Notes under the pieces: generated by a model
Databases searched by the model: none
What the model was told of the DNA's origin: nothing
What the model saw: only the letters and a program-made list of their open reading frames with translations
Assembly: GCA_000827495.1 (NCBI GenBank)
Contig: KN817562.1
Span: 49,037 to 113,036, forward strand
Source of the DNA: Hypholoma sublateritium FD-334 SS-4
Lineage: Eukaryota; Basidiomycota; Agaricomycetes; Agaricales; Strophariaceae
Length of the DNA stretch: 64,000 nt
Reading direction: 5' to 3'
Part shown: piece by piece, positions 10,657-22,104 of the stretch
How positions within the stretch are numbered: position 1 is the stretch's first letter
Layout of the letters: the number at the start of each line of letters is the position of its first letter
Translations under genes and position numbers: made by a program

Positions 10657-12261
10657 ATGGCCAAGCTCATCGATTTACCCAACGAACTATTGGAATGTAT
10701 CTTTGACTATGCGATCCCTGAGCCTCCGCCTCCGCCTCGTACTCCCGGCGATAATTTAGATACCCCAAGCCGCGCAATGTTCCCATTCAATGTAGCATCT
10801 ATGTGCATACGCTGCCTCGAAGTACTCAAATCCAACGGGAAATATTGGAGACACGTAGTCATCGACTTGGCCGACGACCCAACGGGCTTCCTAGATACAT
10901 TCTCGTTGTTCGAAGTCAAAAACAATGTATACCAGCCCGGAATCACCGTCACAGTATTTTCAAGCGATACAGAAGACTTCCAGAGATTCGGAACCCCTGG
11001 AATGCCCACACGAATGGTCCACAAGTCCGTGGAGAACTCTCGTGCCCGTGTTGTGTTCCAGAACTTGGAACGATCCCTCGAACGCTGCTCAACTATCCAG
11101 ATCCAGCTGGTCTACCAGTCGTCGCTTCCATCTATGTCGTTTTTTGTCACCAGATCTAATCCACTCCTCAGGAATCTGACGCTTACATCCCTCATCCACG
11201 ACGAGCAGCTGTGTGATTCCGTAAATTCCTTACCCCTTCCACTTACAAAGTATCCTGGTTCACGCAACGCATTTCCTCGTTTAAGCAACATTTCATTGAC
11301 GGGAAAATGTTTCATGGAGCTCTGTGTCTTTGGCCCACACTGGGTTTTACTCTTGAAACCATCAGCCAGTTCGAGCGTGTTCCAAATCGCTATCAATCAC
11401 TACAGGTTCGACAACGACAGGGAAGTGGAGGTATTTTATGACTCTATTGCTTCTCTACGCCCCACCCACACTCTGACGCTATCAAATTTGACTTTGGGGT
11501 ATACCTCTCAGTATCGTTTTTCTGTCTCCAGATTTCATCCGCCATTAACAGCTTCCCATATCTTCTTCGATTCTGTCTCGCGTCAATTTCTCACAGAGTT
11601 TCTCCCGCGCATGATGTATTGCGACCCACAATTCGTCCTGGTTTCTCTGAAAAATACGTCCATTCCATCGATTAGGCACCTGACTACCAAAACTGGATCC
11701 CCGACACTGCCTCTCCTTCAACTCATCGATATGAGTGGTAGTCCGCAGGATATCAGTCTCTACAGCTCCATAGCGACGTTTGGCGCGGAACATGTCCGTT
11801 TGCTTCGCTGTGAAGGCGTTACTGATGGCCTACTTTACCCTCTTTCTGTATCAACCAATCCACGGGCTGCCAAAATGAAGGCACTCGAGCTACACGACTG
11901 CGCCGACTTCACCTCAGAAGGCCTGCGTGCTCTCGTCATCGACCGTCAGTGCATGCACAATGAAGAACCAACTGAATTCAACGAACTACAGGCGATAGAT
12001 GTACACGGAGTGGGACCTCCTCTCTCTGAGGACGACGCGACGTGGTTCCTAGATGCCAAGCTCAATTCAACGCAGGTAGAATGGAACGTGGAGCGCACGC
12101 GCGCGGCCCAGGATGGCTACCTTACTGATCTCCGCCCGAGTCACATTACGAGGAATATACTGGAGGACGCTATTGATGGATGGTGTGTAGGTAATTCGTC
12201 TAAAAGCGATATGTACACCTTAAGTTGGCGCGAAACTTCCGGGTTCTTGCTTTTCGATTAA
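10657..12261 (+). CDS. F-box protein, long, intronless (copy 1)
   Basis: A 534-codon frame starting GAAGATGG. Residues 4-22 (LIDLPNELLECIFDYAIPE) are an F-box core, which in known proteins binds Skp1 and recruits targets to an SCF ubiquitin ligase. A Pro-rich linker is followed by FPFNVASMCIRCLEVLKSNG, the second half of the F-box region, then a long region of leucine-rich, irregular strands and helices typical of fungal F-box/LRR-like proteins. It is paralogous to the gene at 25164: both share FPFN, a tryptophan before the valine-rich strand, DDPTxFLDT, and YQSSLPS or FQSSLPS. It ends only 250 bases before NACHT gene A on the same strand. Substrate and process are unknown. Confidence 0.8.
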   Translation: MAKLIDLPNELLECIFDYAIPEPPPPPRTPGDNLDTPSRAMFPFNVASMCIRCLEVLKSNGKYWRHVVIDLADDPTGFLDTFSLFEVKNNVYQPGITVTVFSSDTEDFQRFGTPGMPTRMVHKSVENSRARVVFQNLERSLERCSTIQIQLVYQSSLPSMSFFVTRSNPLLRNLTLTSLIHDEQLCDSVNSLPLPLTKYPGSRNAFPRLSNISLTGKCFMELCVFGPHWVLLLKPSASSSVFQIAINHYRFDNDREVEVFYDSIASLRPTHTLTLSNLTLGYTSQYRFSVSRFHPPLTASHIFFDSVSRQFLTEFLPRMMYCDPQFVLVSLKNTSIPSIRHLTTKTGSPTLPLLQLIDMSGSPQDISLYSSIATFGAEHVRLLRCEGVTDGLLYPLSVSTNPRAAKMKALELHDCADFTSEGLRALVIDRQCMHNEEPTEFNELQAIDVHGVGPPLSEDDATWFLDAKLNSTQVEWNVERTRAAQDGYLTDLRPSHITRNILEDAIDGWCVGNSSKSDMYTLSWRETSGFLLFD

Positions 12262-12511
12262 ACACCACTCCTGTCACATGCTTATGGAATTCCTCGCGAA
12301 GAGATTACTGAGTACAGTTCAGATCAAGTTCAGATATGAAAGTAGCATGTAAATATCATTTTTTTCCATTTCAAGGATTTATTACGATGCTGTATGCCGA
12401 GTTCTATTGATGCTAGCGCGATACTCGTCGGCTGTGCTGTGTCACATATCAAGAGCCCTCTCACTGCCTTACAGTCATCAAGACCTTGTTCACTTCGTTC
12501 CACCACCATCC

Positions 12512-14611
12512 ATGGGCAAGAAGCGACGCGGACGGGGCCCTCGAGCCCAACAACACCCTGGGGGATTCTTTGAACAGGCTAACAATACTGTGATTAATGG
12601 CGGGACTTTCACCAGCGTCAATTCCAGTGTGCACAGTGCGCCACGTTCATGTTCATGCTGTAATTGTTCACTCACCTCCTAGGACGCAGCACAAAGGAAC
12701 GGTTTTGACATCTTGCAAGAACACGTTGCTGCAACTGCATTCCATAACTCCAAGCAACGCCTCGACCCCCCGCACTGCCAAGAGAATACGCGCCGGGCGG
12801 TGCTTGAACACCTCTTTGGTTGGATCGTTGGAAATGTACCTCGAAGTACATGGATAGCCTGGTTGAATGGGGCGGCTGGTTCCGGAAAGTCTGCCATTTG
12901 TCAATCCATTACAGAAATGTGCATTCAACACGGTGTCAAGGTCGTCAGTTTCTTCTTCTTCCGAACCGATAGCACACGGAACACTATCGATCCCCTCGTC
13001 GCAACGTTGGCTTATCAGATTATCCAACTCCTTCCAGAGACGAAAGTTGACATTACTCAATCAATCGAATCAAACCCCCTCATATTTGAACAGTCGCTAG
13101 AGACGCAACTCGAGGTGCTCATCGCTGCACCCCTTCGACACCTTCGAATGCGTGATGCCAGCTGGCAGCTTTTTCTCGTGCTCGACGGCGTGGATGAATG
13201 TGATGGAATTGAAAACCAGAGGAACCTCATACGTGCCATCTCAAGGCTGCTGCTCCCTAAAGATCTGCCACTCGGCGCTCTGTTTGGAACTCGTCGCGAA
13301 AATCCCATCCTCATGGCCTTCACCTCTCTTGAAGTTGACGAGAATCTGTACCAACTTTCCTTGGACAATCACTATCAGACTGAAGAGGATATCTGTCCCT
13401 TTTTGAATGATAGCTTCCCGGAGATAAAGCGTACTCATCCGTTCAGACAGCGCCTCCCTCCCGACTGGCCCGTACCTGCTCACATTCAGGAGATCATTGA
13501 AAAATCTTCGGGCCAGTTCATATATGCCTCCGTGGTCATTCACTTCCTGGCCGACCCATCTTCTAATCCTATCACGCAGCTTGACATCGTCCGCGGCATT
13601 CGAGCATCTGGGCGGGCTACCCCCTTTGCTCAGCTGGATGCATTATACCATCATTTATTTTCCCAAATAAACGACCTTCCTTTCGCCCTTGATCTCCTTG
13701 CATACGCCATCTTTGGAAGTCGCAAGATTGCAGACCTGAAATTGATATTTCAAGTAACAGAGGACGACATTCAAAGCTTACTGGCGCCCCTGACGGCAGT
13801 TCTCTTCTGCGACTTAGAGAATGATCTCATAGTCTTTCGCCATGCCTCACTGCCAGATTTTCTGTGCGATAAAAAGCGGTCTCAGGAGTGCTGTATAAGC
13901 ACATTCGGAACCCGCTTGTCTACCTTGTGGTTCGCAACTGCGGCTTCCGGCCGCTTCAAAAATCTTCCAAAGGGTCAGTATAGCTTGTTGACGGACTACA
14001 TTCACCTGCATATATTAACTTGCTCGATAGAGAATCAAGCGTGGCATATCATCTCCTTACTAACACAAGCTGAGGCGAGTGCCGAACTACTTGCGAGTGT
14101 AGAAGCATATACACCTTCGCAAACTCATTCAGCTTTTGGGTTGAGTTTTTTTGCAAAACATTTTCTGACCACCGTTGGTTTTTTGGTGCGTGTACTGTCA
14201 CTATTATCATACAATTCAACTGAAATTTTGTGTTCAGGACTTTGGCGATGACGGGAGGACATACGACACCTTTTTGCGTGAAATCGTCCGCTATACTAAG
14301 GAGGAATTCCCAGAGAATCTTACCTACTTGGAGAACGAACACGAAATATCGGAAAAAATTGCGCAAATGCAATACAAGCAGGGCCAAAAGGCAACAGAGG
14401 AATACACTGTGGGCATCAGGAAATTAGCGTGGCACTGAGCGTGGCGAGCAACTCGGTGACCTTGGGGGAGGCTGAAGGGCTACCGCGAGCAACTTCGCAT
14501 GACGTCGTGGACCTGGAGGGGTCGACCTTGGGGTCTCAGGATATCATGCTAAAACAAAAAGTGCCCAGGCGATCCAAGCTGCAAGCATGGCTGAAGGATC
14601 GCATTGCATAA
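12512..14611 (+). CDS. NACHT protein A (minimal NLR), possible broken C-terminus
   Basis: Exons 12512-12626, 12690-13973, 14031-14185 and 14238-14438 give 584 codons. Exon 1 carries a Lys/Arg-rich start and the family motif FFEQANNT plus INGGTFTSVN. Walker A is GAAGSGKS (about residues 99-106); Walker B is LVLDGVDEC; sensor-like FGTRRE and the post-NACHT HASLPDFL follow. Exon 4 starts DFGDDGRTY. The frame ends at TGA 14436-14438, yet the tail typical of siblings (RRSKLQAWLKDR) continues in another frame to 14611. Either an indel has truncated the protein, or a further 62-base intron (14409-14470, GTGGGC...GGGGAG, weak sites) restores it to 621 residues. The first intron could also be placed 12629-12682. 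No repeat domain follows the NACHT. Confidence 0.85.
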
Positions 14612-14960
14612 AATACTAGATATGTTTATATAATCTGATATGAATCTTAAATACGTTGCCATCTCTATACCTTCTCATGGCCGCGGGCGTTCAAGATGAA
14701 AATCAGAGTCGGAGTCGTAGGTCTGTATGAATTAAATTTGGAAGACTCTCGTTTTTACGCTGTGCTATCTAGGTAAAAGGCTTGCAGCATGCTCTCGATA
14801 CCCAGTAATTGGGTAATCTCTCTGCATACTCGGAAAGAAATGTCCTACCTTAGTGCTCAATCAGTGGTACCATATCATAAACTGCCCCAACGGCGTCTCC
14901 GTACCGTATGTGACTCAAAGGAACTCACCCGCTCGTCAAAGCTACTATATTTACAGCCTG
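14612..14960. other. Short tail-to-tail spacer between NACHT genes A and B
   Basis: Shared 3' region of two convergent genes. Nothing recognisable apart from A/T-rich stretches suitable for 3' processing. Confidence 0.5.
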
Positions 14961-17047
14961 CTACAAACGCCTAAGCCATGTTTTTATCTTTGAACGTTGC
15001 GAACCCTTCGGTGGACTCGGCGGGCTACTGACGAGTTCGCAACGCTCTGGCCGACCCTCTTCTCCTTCTCGACATGGTTTATCTTCGCACACTATCTCCC
15101 GCCTCCCCTTAAGAATTGATGGAATGGGTCCCCACCCAAGCCCCTCTGGCAGATTCTCCTCCTCAACGGCAATGTCTGTATTCTCTGGTAGAATTCCGGA
15201 AATGTCTACAGTGATGAATTTCAAATTATCTGGATGTTTTTCCCCGACAAACTGTACGACGTGCTTTAACAGCGTTCGATAAGTGTCGCCGTCATCGCCA
15301 AACTCCTACCAGATAACGGGTTAATGCTCCAGACAACTTAATCCTGTTCCTCTGAAGGATTGGTACTTACTATCTCACGAACACCGCGCAGGATTTGATC
15401 CGCAAAGAAATTCCATTCAAATGCCGAGCTCGTTTGCTCCGGCCTATATTCGGTGATGGATGCACGCAAGTTGGGGCTCGCTTTGGAAGAGAAAAGGAAG
15501 TCGCTCAAGTCCATATACTGATGATCTGGCGTGGGGTTGAGGTAAATATTACAATTAATGCCAAGTGATTACTTACGTTTTGATAGATCCATGAAGCGAC
15601 CAGCAGCCGCATTTTTAAACCACAATACAGACAGACGGGTACTGACCTCGGAGATGCAATATTCCCGGGATCGTTCCTTGTCGTGGAGGAAGTCAGGGAG
15701 AGACGCGTGGTGGAAGGCAACCCAGCTGGCGTTCTCTATATCGCAAGCAACGACAGAGGTCAGCGGCGCAAATATTCCTTCGACGTCGTCTTCCGTCAAT
15801 TGAAAGAAGTAGAGTGCACTTTTCAAAGAGTAGGTACCACGGATTATGATGTATTTCAGCAGCTCCAGCACGATCTGGACTTCCTCGACCTGCGAGAATA
15901 TGTACATATATAGCGCGTCGAGTTCTGCAAACGGCGTCGCCCGTCCCGCGGGCCGCAGGCCTCGTACGATATCAAGCTGTGTCGCAGGATTTGATTTGGC
16001 CGCAGCGACAAACTTGATGACGACCGCCGCGTAGATGAACTGTCCCGACGACTTAGTGGCGATCTCCTGTATATGGTCGGGAGAAGGCCAGGTATCAGCG
16101 AGGCGTTTGTTGAAAGGATGCGTTCGTCGTATCTCGTCGAAGCTGGCGTGTAGAAAGCGGCGGATATCCTCCTCGGACTCGTAATTATAGTCAAGCTGCA
16201 CCAGTTTTAAAATGTCGTCCATATCGCGCGAGTTAAACGCCATTTGGATTTGATTCTCCCGGCGACTGCCGAAAAGGACTATCAGCGGGAGAGTCTTTGA
16301 TCGGAGTAGCTTGGCAAAGGTGCGTATGAGATCCTTCTGGGCGCTCTCTCCAGAGCACTCGTCGACGCCGTCAATTATAAGCAGAATGCTGAGGTTTTTT
16401 ATATCAAGCTGTAGACGTAGGAGGGGCTGCACAATGAGTACATCAAGCTGCGTCTCGAACGTCTGCGTGAAGATCAAAGGATGTGATTCGATAGACTGAG
16501 TGATGAGCTCCTTCGTATCCGGGACGAGTTGGATAATCTGGTACGCGAGCGTTGGGACAAGCCGGTCGATTGTGTTCCGCATTTCGTCAGTGCGAAAGAA
16601 GAAAAAACTGGCGACCTTGACGCCGCGCTGAATGCACGTCTCCGCGATGGATTGGCAGATGGCAGACTTCCCGGCACCCGCGGCGCCGTTCAGCCACGTT
16701 ATCCAAGTATCTCGCTTGATATTCTGCACGATCCATGCAAATAGCTCTTCGAGGACGGCCTCACGCGTGCACTCGTGGCAGCGTGGTGGGTCGACGCGCT
16801 GCTTGGAGTTATGGAAAGCCGTTGTGGCGACGTGGTCAAGAAGGCGGTCAAACCCGTTTCGCTCCGCTTGGAATGTGATAATTAACTCAGATATATTAGT
16901 CGATTGCTGTAAGGAAGGTAGCGCACCTCTCACACTGCTGACATTTATGAAGTTGCTACCGTTTATGGTCGTATGATTCGCATCACTGAAGAACTCCCCG
17001 CCATGATGTTGGTGTTGAATTATGTCTGGGCATTGTTCCTCGAGCAT
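14961..17047 (-). CDS. NACHT protein B (minimal NLR)
   Basis: Exons in gene order 17047-16936, 16866-15577, 15525-15371 and 15305-14961 give 633 codons. The N-terminal motif is EFFSDANHT plus INGSNF. Walker A GAAGAGKS is near residue 98; Walker B reads LLIIDGVDEC; the sensor is LFGSRRE; then HHASLPDFL. Exon 4 begins EFGDDGDTYRTL, where siblings have DFGD, and ends SQRSKIKTWLRRL, a strongly basic tail. The first intron is only inferred: it is 69 bases, a multiple of three, with no stop, so an unspliced product with 23 extra residues is equally in frame. I prefer splicing because it restores the junction seen in siblings. It is convergent with gene A and divergent from gene C. Start chosen at the Met before the motif; a longer upstream open frame has no homology. 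Confidence 0.85.
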
Positions 17048-17166
17048 CGATGGTGGGGAAGAGGAGACAAGTAAGAAGCATATGCAATGTGAGTTGATCA
17101 GTATCGCAAACGTGTTGTACAGCATCTGCCCGGGCCTCGGGTGGGTTGGCCGGGCAGCACAGCATG

Positions 17167-17174
17167 TATAAATA
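17167..17174 (-). promoter_or_regulatory. TATA box of NACHT gene B
   Basis: TATTTATA on the minus strand, about 120 bases before the start codon of gene B. Position and sequence fit; no other support. Confidence 0.45.
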
Positions 17175-18559
17175 CTAGGATCACGTCGTGTGCTTATGGC
17201 AGTACTGTGGTATAGATTATATTGAAACTGGAATAAGGAAAGGCAGCCGGGTGCGAGATGCTCAGCTTTCTGTCCAATTTGAGTTCCATATATGGTCAGC
17301 ATGGAGTATGTGGCTGTTCCCCATGGACGGAGACGGAACCACACCATGGTGAGCGGAAATGTCAGATAGCGTGCGCAATGCGTGAGCGCGCCGCGGCGAG
17401 CGCGGGCCGTCAGGCGGACTGCGCCCCCGAGTCAAATAGTGACTTCCAAAGCGCTGCGACGTGCGATGTGTAAACTCCCTGGGAGCCGTCTATCCTGGTA
17501 GTCTAACAGGACGCGCACCCCGCCTGTGAGCGACACTGGTACTTTCCCTACTCTCTGCCGTACTACTTATTCCTCGAAGGCTACGCGCATTCTGCGTACA
17601 TTCCAACTGCTGTGGGATCATATGCTGTTCTGTGCACTGCACTGCCTCCATCTACAGGCGTTTCTGGGAACTCACAAGGGGTACATGCGCTATGTTGTCT
17701 AGTTCGTCATCGAATAGGTCCGCATAGATGTGTGCTATCGCGCGCGGAGCTTCCCCTGCACACCGACGCCAGGAGAGCAGCCGTCTCGCCGACGCCGCGC
17801 GATATGCCGCGCCATACCCCCCTACGGAATCGCACGCTTTTGATGTACTGTGTGCTGGTTGGCATCGCGCACACAGAATTGGTAAGTAAGCATACATTCC
17901 TCACTTGGTCAAGCTTAAGGGACAAATACTAGAGTGCCAGTGCAAGTAGTCCGCCGTCGAGTCCGCCGTCGCAGCGGCTGCGCCGGCCCGAGGTCTGAGG
18001 TGAGCAAGTGCTATACTCACGCCAACACGTGCATCCGCGCGAAAGACAATGCAGGTCTGGGCGCATCGTGTCATATCTCGTTGAGAAGCGCCGGCCTACC
18101 CCGATGCGGAGGGGGGTGGCTATATAAGCGCACTAGGGTGCTCATCCGACCCCCGCGCCGCGCAGGGAGAGGGCTTCCTGTAAGGGACGCACCCAAAGAG
18201 TGCGATACCGTCCGTGTCCCATACCACGCCGCGCTGTGAATGACGTGCCTGCGACCCATGCCTAGTATATTCCTACGAGACGGAGCATTCGAGAGGTAGG
18301 CCTGCATAACGATGACGTCATGTATATTGCCTATGTGCCCTTTGCTCTTACTCCCGCGCAAATCCCTCCACTTTTACATGCTCTGCAGGAAATCCCCCTC
18401 ATCGCTATTATTTACCTTCGCCCAAGGTATGACCTTTCTCTAAGATGGTAATTTACCATTGCGCGTCACTGGCCGTTCCCGCTACCCCAGCACCTCTCAC
18501 GGGCGCCAACGTGCTTTCCCACGGTTCGCCTACGTGCGAGATGTTGCGCACCGCCCGTT
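17175..18559. other. GC-rich intergenic between divergent NACHT genes B and C
   Basis: GC-rich sequence with short overlapping frames and no domain. A TATATAAGC element near 18120 has no credible downstream gene. I regard this as noncoding or long-decayed sequence. Confidence 0.45.
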
Positions 18560-18973
18560 CACTGCCGGGACCCAACAGTTTTTCCGAGAGAAAAACGCAT
18601 TCAAAACGGAATGATTTTGGTTTAAATTGTGTAAATTGAAAAATGATATTTATTATGTATCATTTTTCAATCTACACAATTTAAACCAAAATAACTCCGT
18701 TTTTGTTGCATTTTTCTATAGGAACAATTGTTGGCTCCCAGCTATGGGTCGGTATCTAGGGCCAAAAATACACTTGATTATCTGCCCACAGCTGGGAGCC
18801 AACAATTGTTCTTAATGAAAAATGCATTAAAAATCCGTTTATTTTGGTTTGAAATGTGCAAATTGAAAAATGATACATAGTAGAATACAAATTTTCAATG
18901 TTCACTATGAAAACCAAAATAACCCATTTCGAATGCATTTTTCACCCTGAAAAACTGTTGGCTCCCGGCAGTG
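18560..18973. mobile_element. Double palindromic MITE with CACTG ends and 3-bp target duplication
   Basis: The 414-bp element begins CACTGCCGGGACCCAACAG and ends in the near-perfect inverse (CTGTTGGCTCCCGGCAGTG). It is flanked by GTT on both sides (18557-18559 and 18974-18976), a 3-bp target duplication. CACTG ends and a 3-bp duplication fit a CACTA/EnSpm-type mobilising transposase. Internally it consists of two palindromic units of 189 bp each (18560-18748 and 18785-18973) with a 36-bp spacer; the four arms of about 95 bp are recognisably the same sequence. A/T-rich, no coding capacity. Confidence 0.82.
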
Positions 18974-18976
18974 GTT

Positions 18977-19665
18977 GCGCAGAGACGGCAGTTCCCGCGT
19001 CCATCGCGCGTCGGCTTTCCCCCGTTGATGCACCGCTGTAAATATTTTGCAACGAATTGAAGCGATGTAAGTGCATGCCCTAGCCAGGTCGCGGTAGCAC
19101 ACGACTGATTCCAGACCCCTAGCTTAGAGAGTCTGTTTGATAAGTAAAGCTTAACAGCTTACATGCCACGCCAGGTCCGTCGCCGCTGTCGCAAGGAAGT
19201 ACATATGTAACGTTGACACCCTTATCGTCGATGCCGTCCTGACATTATATCTCCGGAAAGTATTTCACTTGTGTATTGCGTAACGGTTATTCAGACTATT
19301 GCATTCTACTTATACAATTCATTGTAATGTAGTCGTAATTTCGTTGTAATTCAGCAAGCCGTGTCGTCATCTTGCCGAGCGTTTTGAAGGCGGTTGTTGC
19401 CGGATCAAGGTATTGATGACAGGAATACGGCAGGATCCGTCTGTCAGTGTCAAGATACCGACACCCAACGAATAGCTGGGAGAGAGAGAGTAGTGAACAC
19501 AATATGCAAGGCGATGTACGTATGTTTCTACCGGTAGGCCTCATCAGTATCTTGTTGTGCTCGTTATAAGTATGTTGTTAAGCGTTCCTGACAGGCTGTC
19601 GTGCTCGCTAGACAGAAGCGGAAACAGCAACACAGCGTCTGTTGCGCTGTTGTGCACCTGTTGAA
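18977..19665. other. Spacer upstream of NACHT gene C
   Basis: No gene supported. It probably contains the distal promoter of gene C. Confidence 0.45.
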
Positions 19666-19672
19666 TATAAAA
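19666..19672 (+). promoter_or_regulatory. TATA box of NACHT gene C
   Basis: TATAAAA lies 54 bases before the start codon, leaving room for a short 5' leader. Confidence 0.5.
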
Positions 19673-19719
19673 TGCTCTCATACAGGTCTCCGCTGTATCC
19701 CATCTTTTGCGGTATGACC

Positions 19720-21638
19720 ATGGAAACTCTGCCAGAGTCGCCCCAACATCACAAACATGTTCATAATTTCGGGTTCTTCCACAACGCCGACCACACTACC
19801 GTATTCGGCGGCAACTTTACCACCGTCACGAATATCACCAACATTCACGGTGCGCGGGTTGTTAGCCTACTGGAAACCCACGATGTACCATATTGATGTG
19901 CAAACATACAGAGCGAGATAACGGGTTCAGCATACTCCAGAGCAACGTCGCCACCGCCGCCTTCCACAGCTCCAAGCAGCGCCTCGACCCACCGCGCTGC
20001 CACGCGCACACGCGCGAGGCCGTGCTCGCCGAACTACTCGAGTGGATCGAAGCCCCACACAATATACGCACGGCGTGGATCGCGTGGCTCAGCGGTGCCG
20101 CGGGCGCGGGCAAGTCCGCCGTGTGCCAATCCATCGCGGAGATGTGCAAGCGACGCGGCGCTCGCGTCGCGAGTTTCTTCTTCTTCCGCGCGGACCGCAC
20201 GCGTAACACGGTCGACGCACTGGCGGCGACGCTCGCGTACCAGCTTATACAGCTGCTCCCCGCCGTGAAGCCGTACGTCGTCGAGGCCGTCGAGGGCGAC
20301 CCGCTCATCTTCGAGCAGGCGTTCGAGGACCAGCTCGAGGTGCTCATCGTTGCACCCCTGCGGAGGCTACTGGTGTCTGATCCGAGCTGGACGCTGCTGC
20401 TTGTAATCGACGGCGTCGACGAGTGTGTGGGCGAGAGCACGCAAATGATGCTCGTGCAGACTTTCGCGCGGCTGCTCAGCGCGAGGGACCTTCCTCTAAT
20501 CGTCCTCTTCGCAAGCCGGCGTGAGAACCAGCTGCAGATGGCCTTCAGTGCGCGCGATATGACTGGTATACTCAAAGAGCTTCAGCTGGACAATAACTAC
20601 CAGTCGCACGCCGACATCCAGCGCTTCCTTGACGACAGCTTCGAGCAGATAAAGCGAACGCACCCATTCAGCAGGCGTCTCGCACCCGCGTGGCCTCCCC
20701 TCGCGCATGTACAAGAAATAGTCAAAAAGTCTTCTGGTCAATTCATCTTCGCCGCGGTTGTTATCAAGTTTGTATCTTCCCCGAAGGCCAACCCCGCCAC
20801 GCAGCTTGAGATTGTACGCGGCCTGCGGCCCGCGGGCCGGGCGACGCCGTTTGCTGAGCTCGACGCTCTGTACATGCATATCCTCTCTCAGGTGGAAGAC
20901 ATCCAGCCTGTTCTCGAGTTGCTTGCATACACCATATTCTGCGGTGCGAAACTCTCGGAAATGCTCTACTTCTTTCAGCTAGCAGAGGACGACGCAGAGG
21001 TGCTGTTAGCGCCGTTGACGTCTGTTATTACTTTGGATTCAGAAACGGACATGCTGAGATTTCTGCACGCGTCACTCCCTGACTTCCTTAAAAGTAGGGA
21101 AAGGTCAGGCGCCTATTGCATATCGGAACTGGGCACGCACCTCGCCATTTTGTGGTTCGATAATGCGGCCGCGGGCCGTTTCCAAGATTTCCCAGGAGGT
21201 AAGGAGCATTCTTTCTATCAGGAAACATAAATGTCACCTAACTATGTAATGCATAGCCTCGAGAAATGTGGACCTGGGCGCTTTCCTCGCCCTCGCGCAG
21301 CCAGACCTTGCCCTGCGCACATGTATATCTGAGTTCGACCCGTGGCAGACTCCGACCATTTTCATGGCATACACCTACTTCGCCGATGATATCCTAGACG
21401 GTGTCTCCCACATTGTGCGTACTGTTCTACATATTAATGATTTATGCGTGTATTGATCTCCACACGCGCATAGGACTTTGGCGACGGCGGTGAAGCTTAC
21501 CGAACGTTACTAGGAAATATTGTCAGGTTTCTTAGGAAAGAGCAACCTGAGAAATTCGACGAGATAAATATTGATATAGCGGATATCATGGAGGCGATAT
21601 CCAAGGAGGAGGAGCAGCAGTTTCTGAGCCTGCAGTAA
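19720..21638 (+). CDS. NACHT protein C (minimal NLR)
   Basis: Exons 19720-19849, 19912-21198, 21257-21414 and 21474-21638 give 579 codons. The start is in ideal context (ACCATGG); a Met two codons upstream is also possible. The exon 1 motif is FFHNADHT with GGNFTTVTN. Walker A GAAGAGKS is near residue 104, Walker B LLLVIDGVDEC, and the sensor is LFASRRE rather than the FGSRRE of most siblings. The HASLPDFL box is kept. Exon 3 is 158 bases, one codon longer than the family norm. Exon 4 opens DFGDGGEAYRTLL but is short and ends in a Glu/Gln-rich stretch, without the basic Trp tail. Codons are clearly more GC-rich in exon 2 than in genes A or E. Confidence 0.88.
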
Positions 21639-22104
21639 ATAAAAATCTCCAACTATTCCGATGGGACAGCAGAGGATGAAGGGGTCTCAGGCTGTGATTG
21701 GGCTATGCAGTTGGTAGCCTCACCAAAGACGGTGCACGGGCGTTAGCAGTATATTTACATTCAATACTTAGAGTTCAAGATCTGCATATCTTGAATAATC
21801 TTGTACCAGCTGGATTGGGCGGTTTTTTGCGAGGTATTTATTTAGTACTTACTTGATGGGCGTCTAACTATAATTGCGTTCAACGATCGGACCGTAGCTT
21901 ATCCGTATTCTACGCCGACTCCTTAATCTGTGGCATAGGATATCAGTCAGACGTGCTCCAATTGTGCTCTTCTGCCGTTCGTAACCGTGGACGCCCTGCT
22001 ACAACTTCGCGTTTACGGAGGACGCGTTCGGGCGGGCCGGCAGATGCTCTGACGTTGTGAGAAAAACTCACGTAAGTACTAGCTTTCACCCGAACGGTTC
22101 CGCC
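21639..22104. other. Intergenic
   Basis: 3' region of gene C and upstream sequence of the ABCF remnant. No gene seen. Confidence 0.5.

Noticed and set aside
15558..16976. Frames on the plus strand opposite NACHT gene B
   Set aside because: They are shadows of the NACHT coding sequence; similar antisense frames occur opposite every NACHT gene.
17048..17347. N-terminal extension of NACHT gene B to an upstream Met
   Set aside because: The extra 100 residues have no counterpart in siblings and overlap the TATA box.
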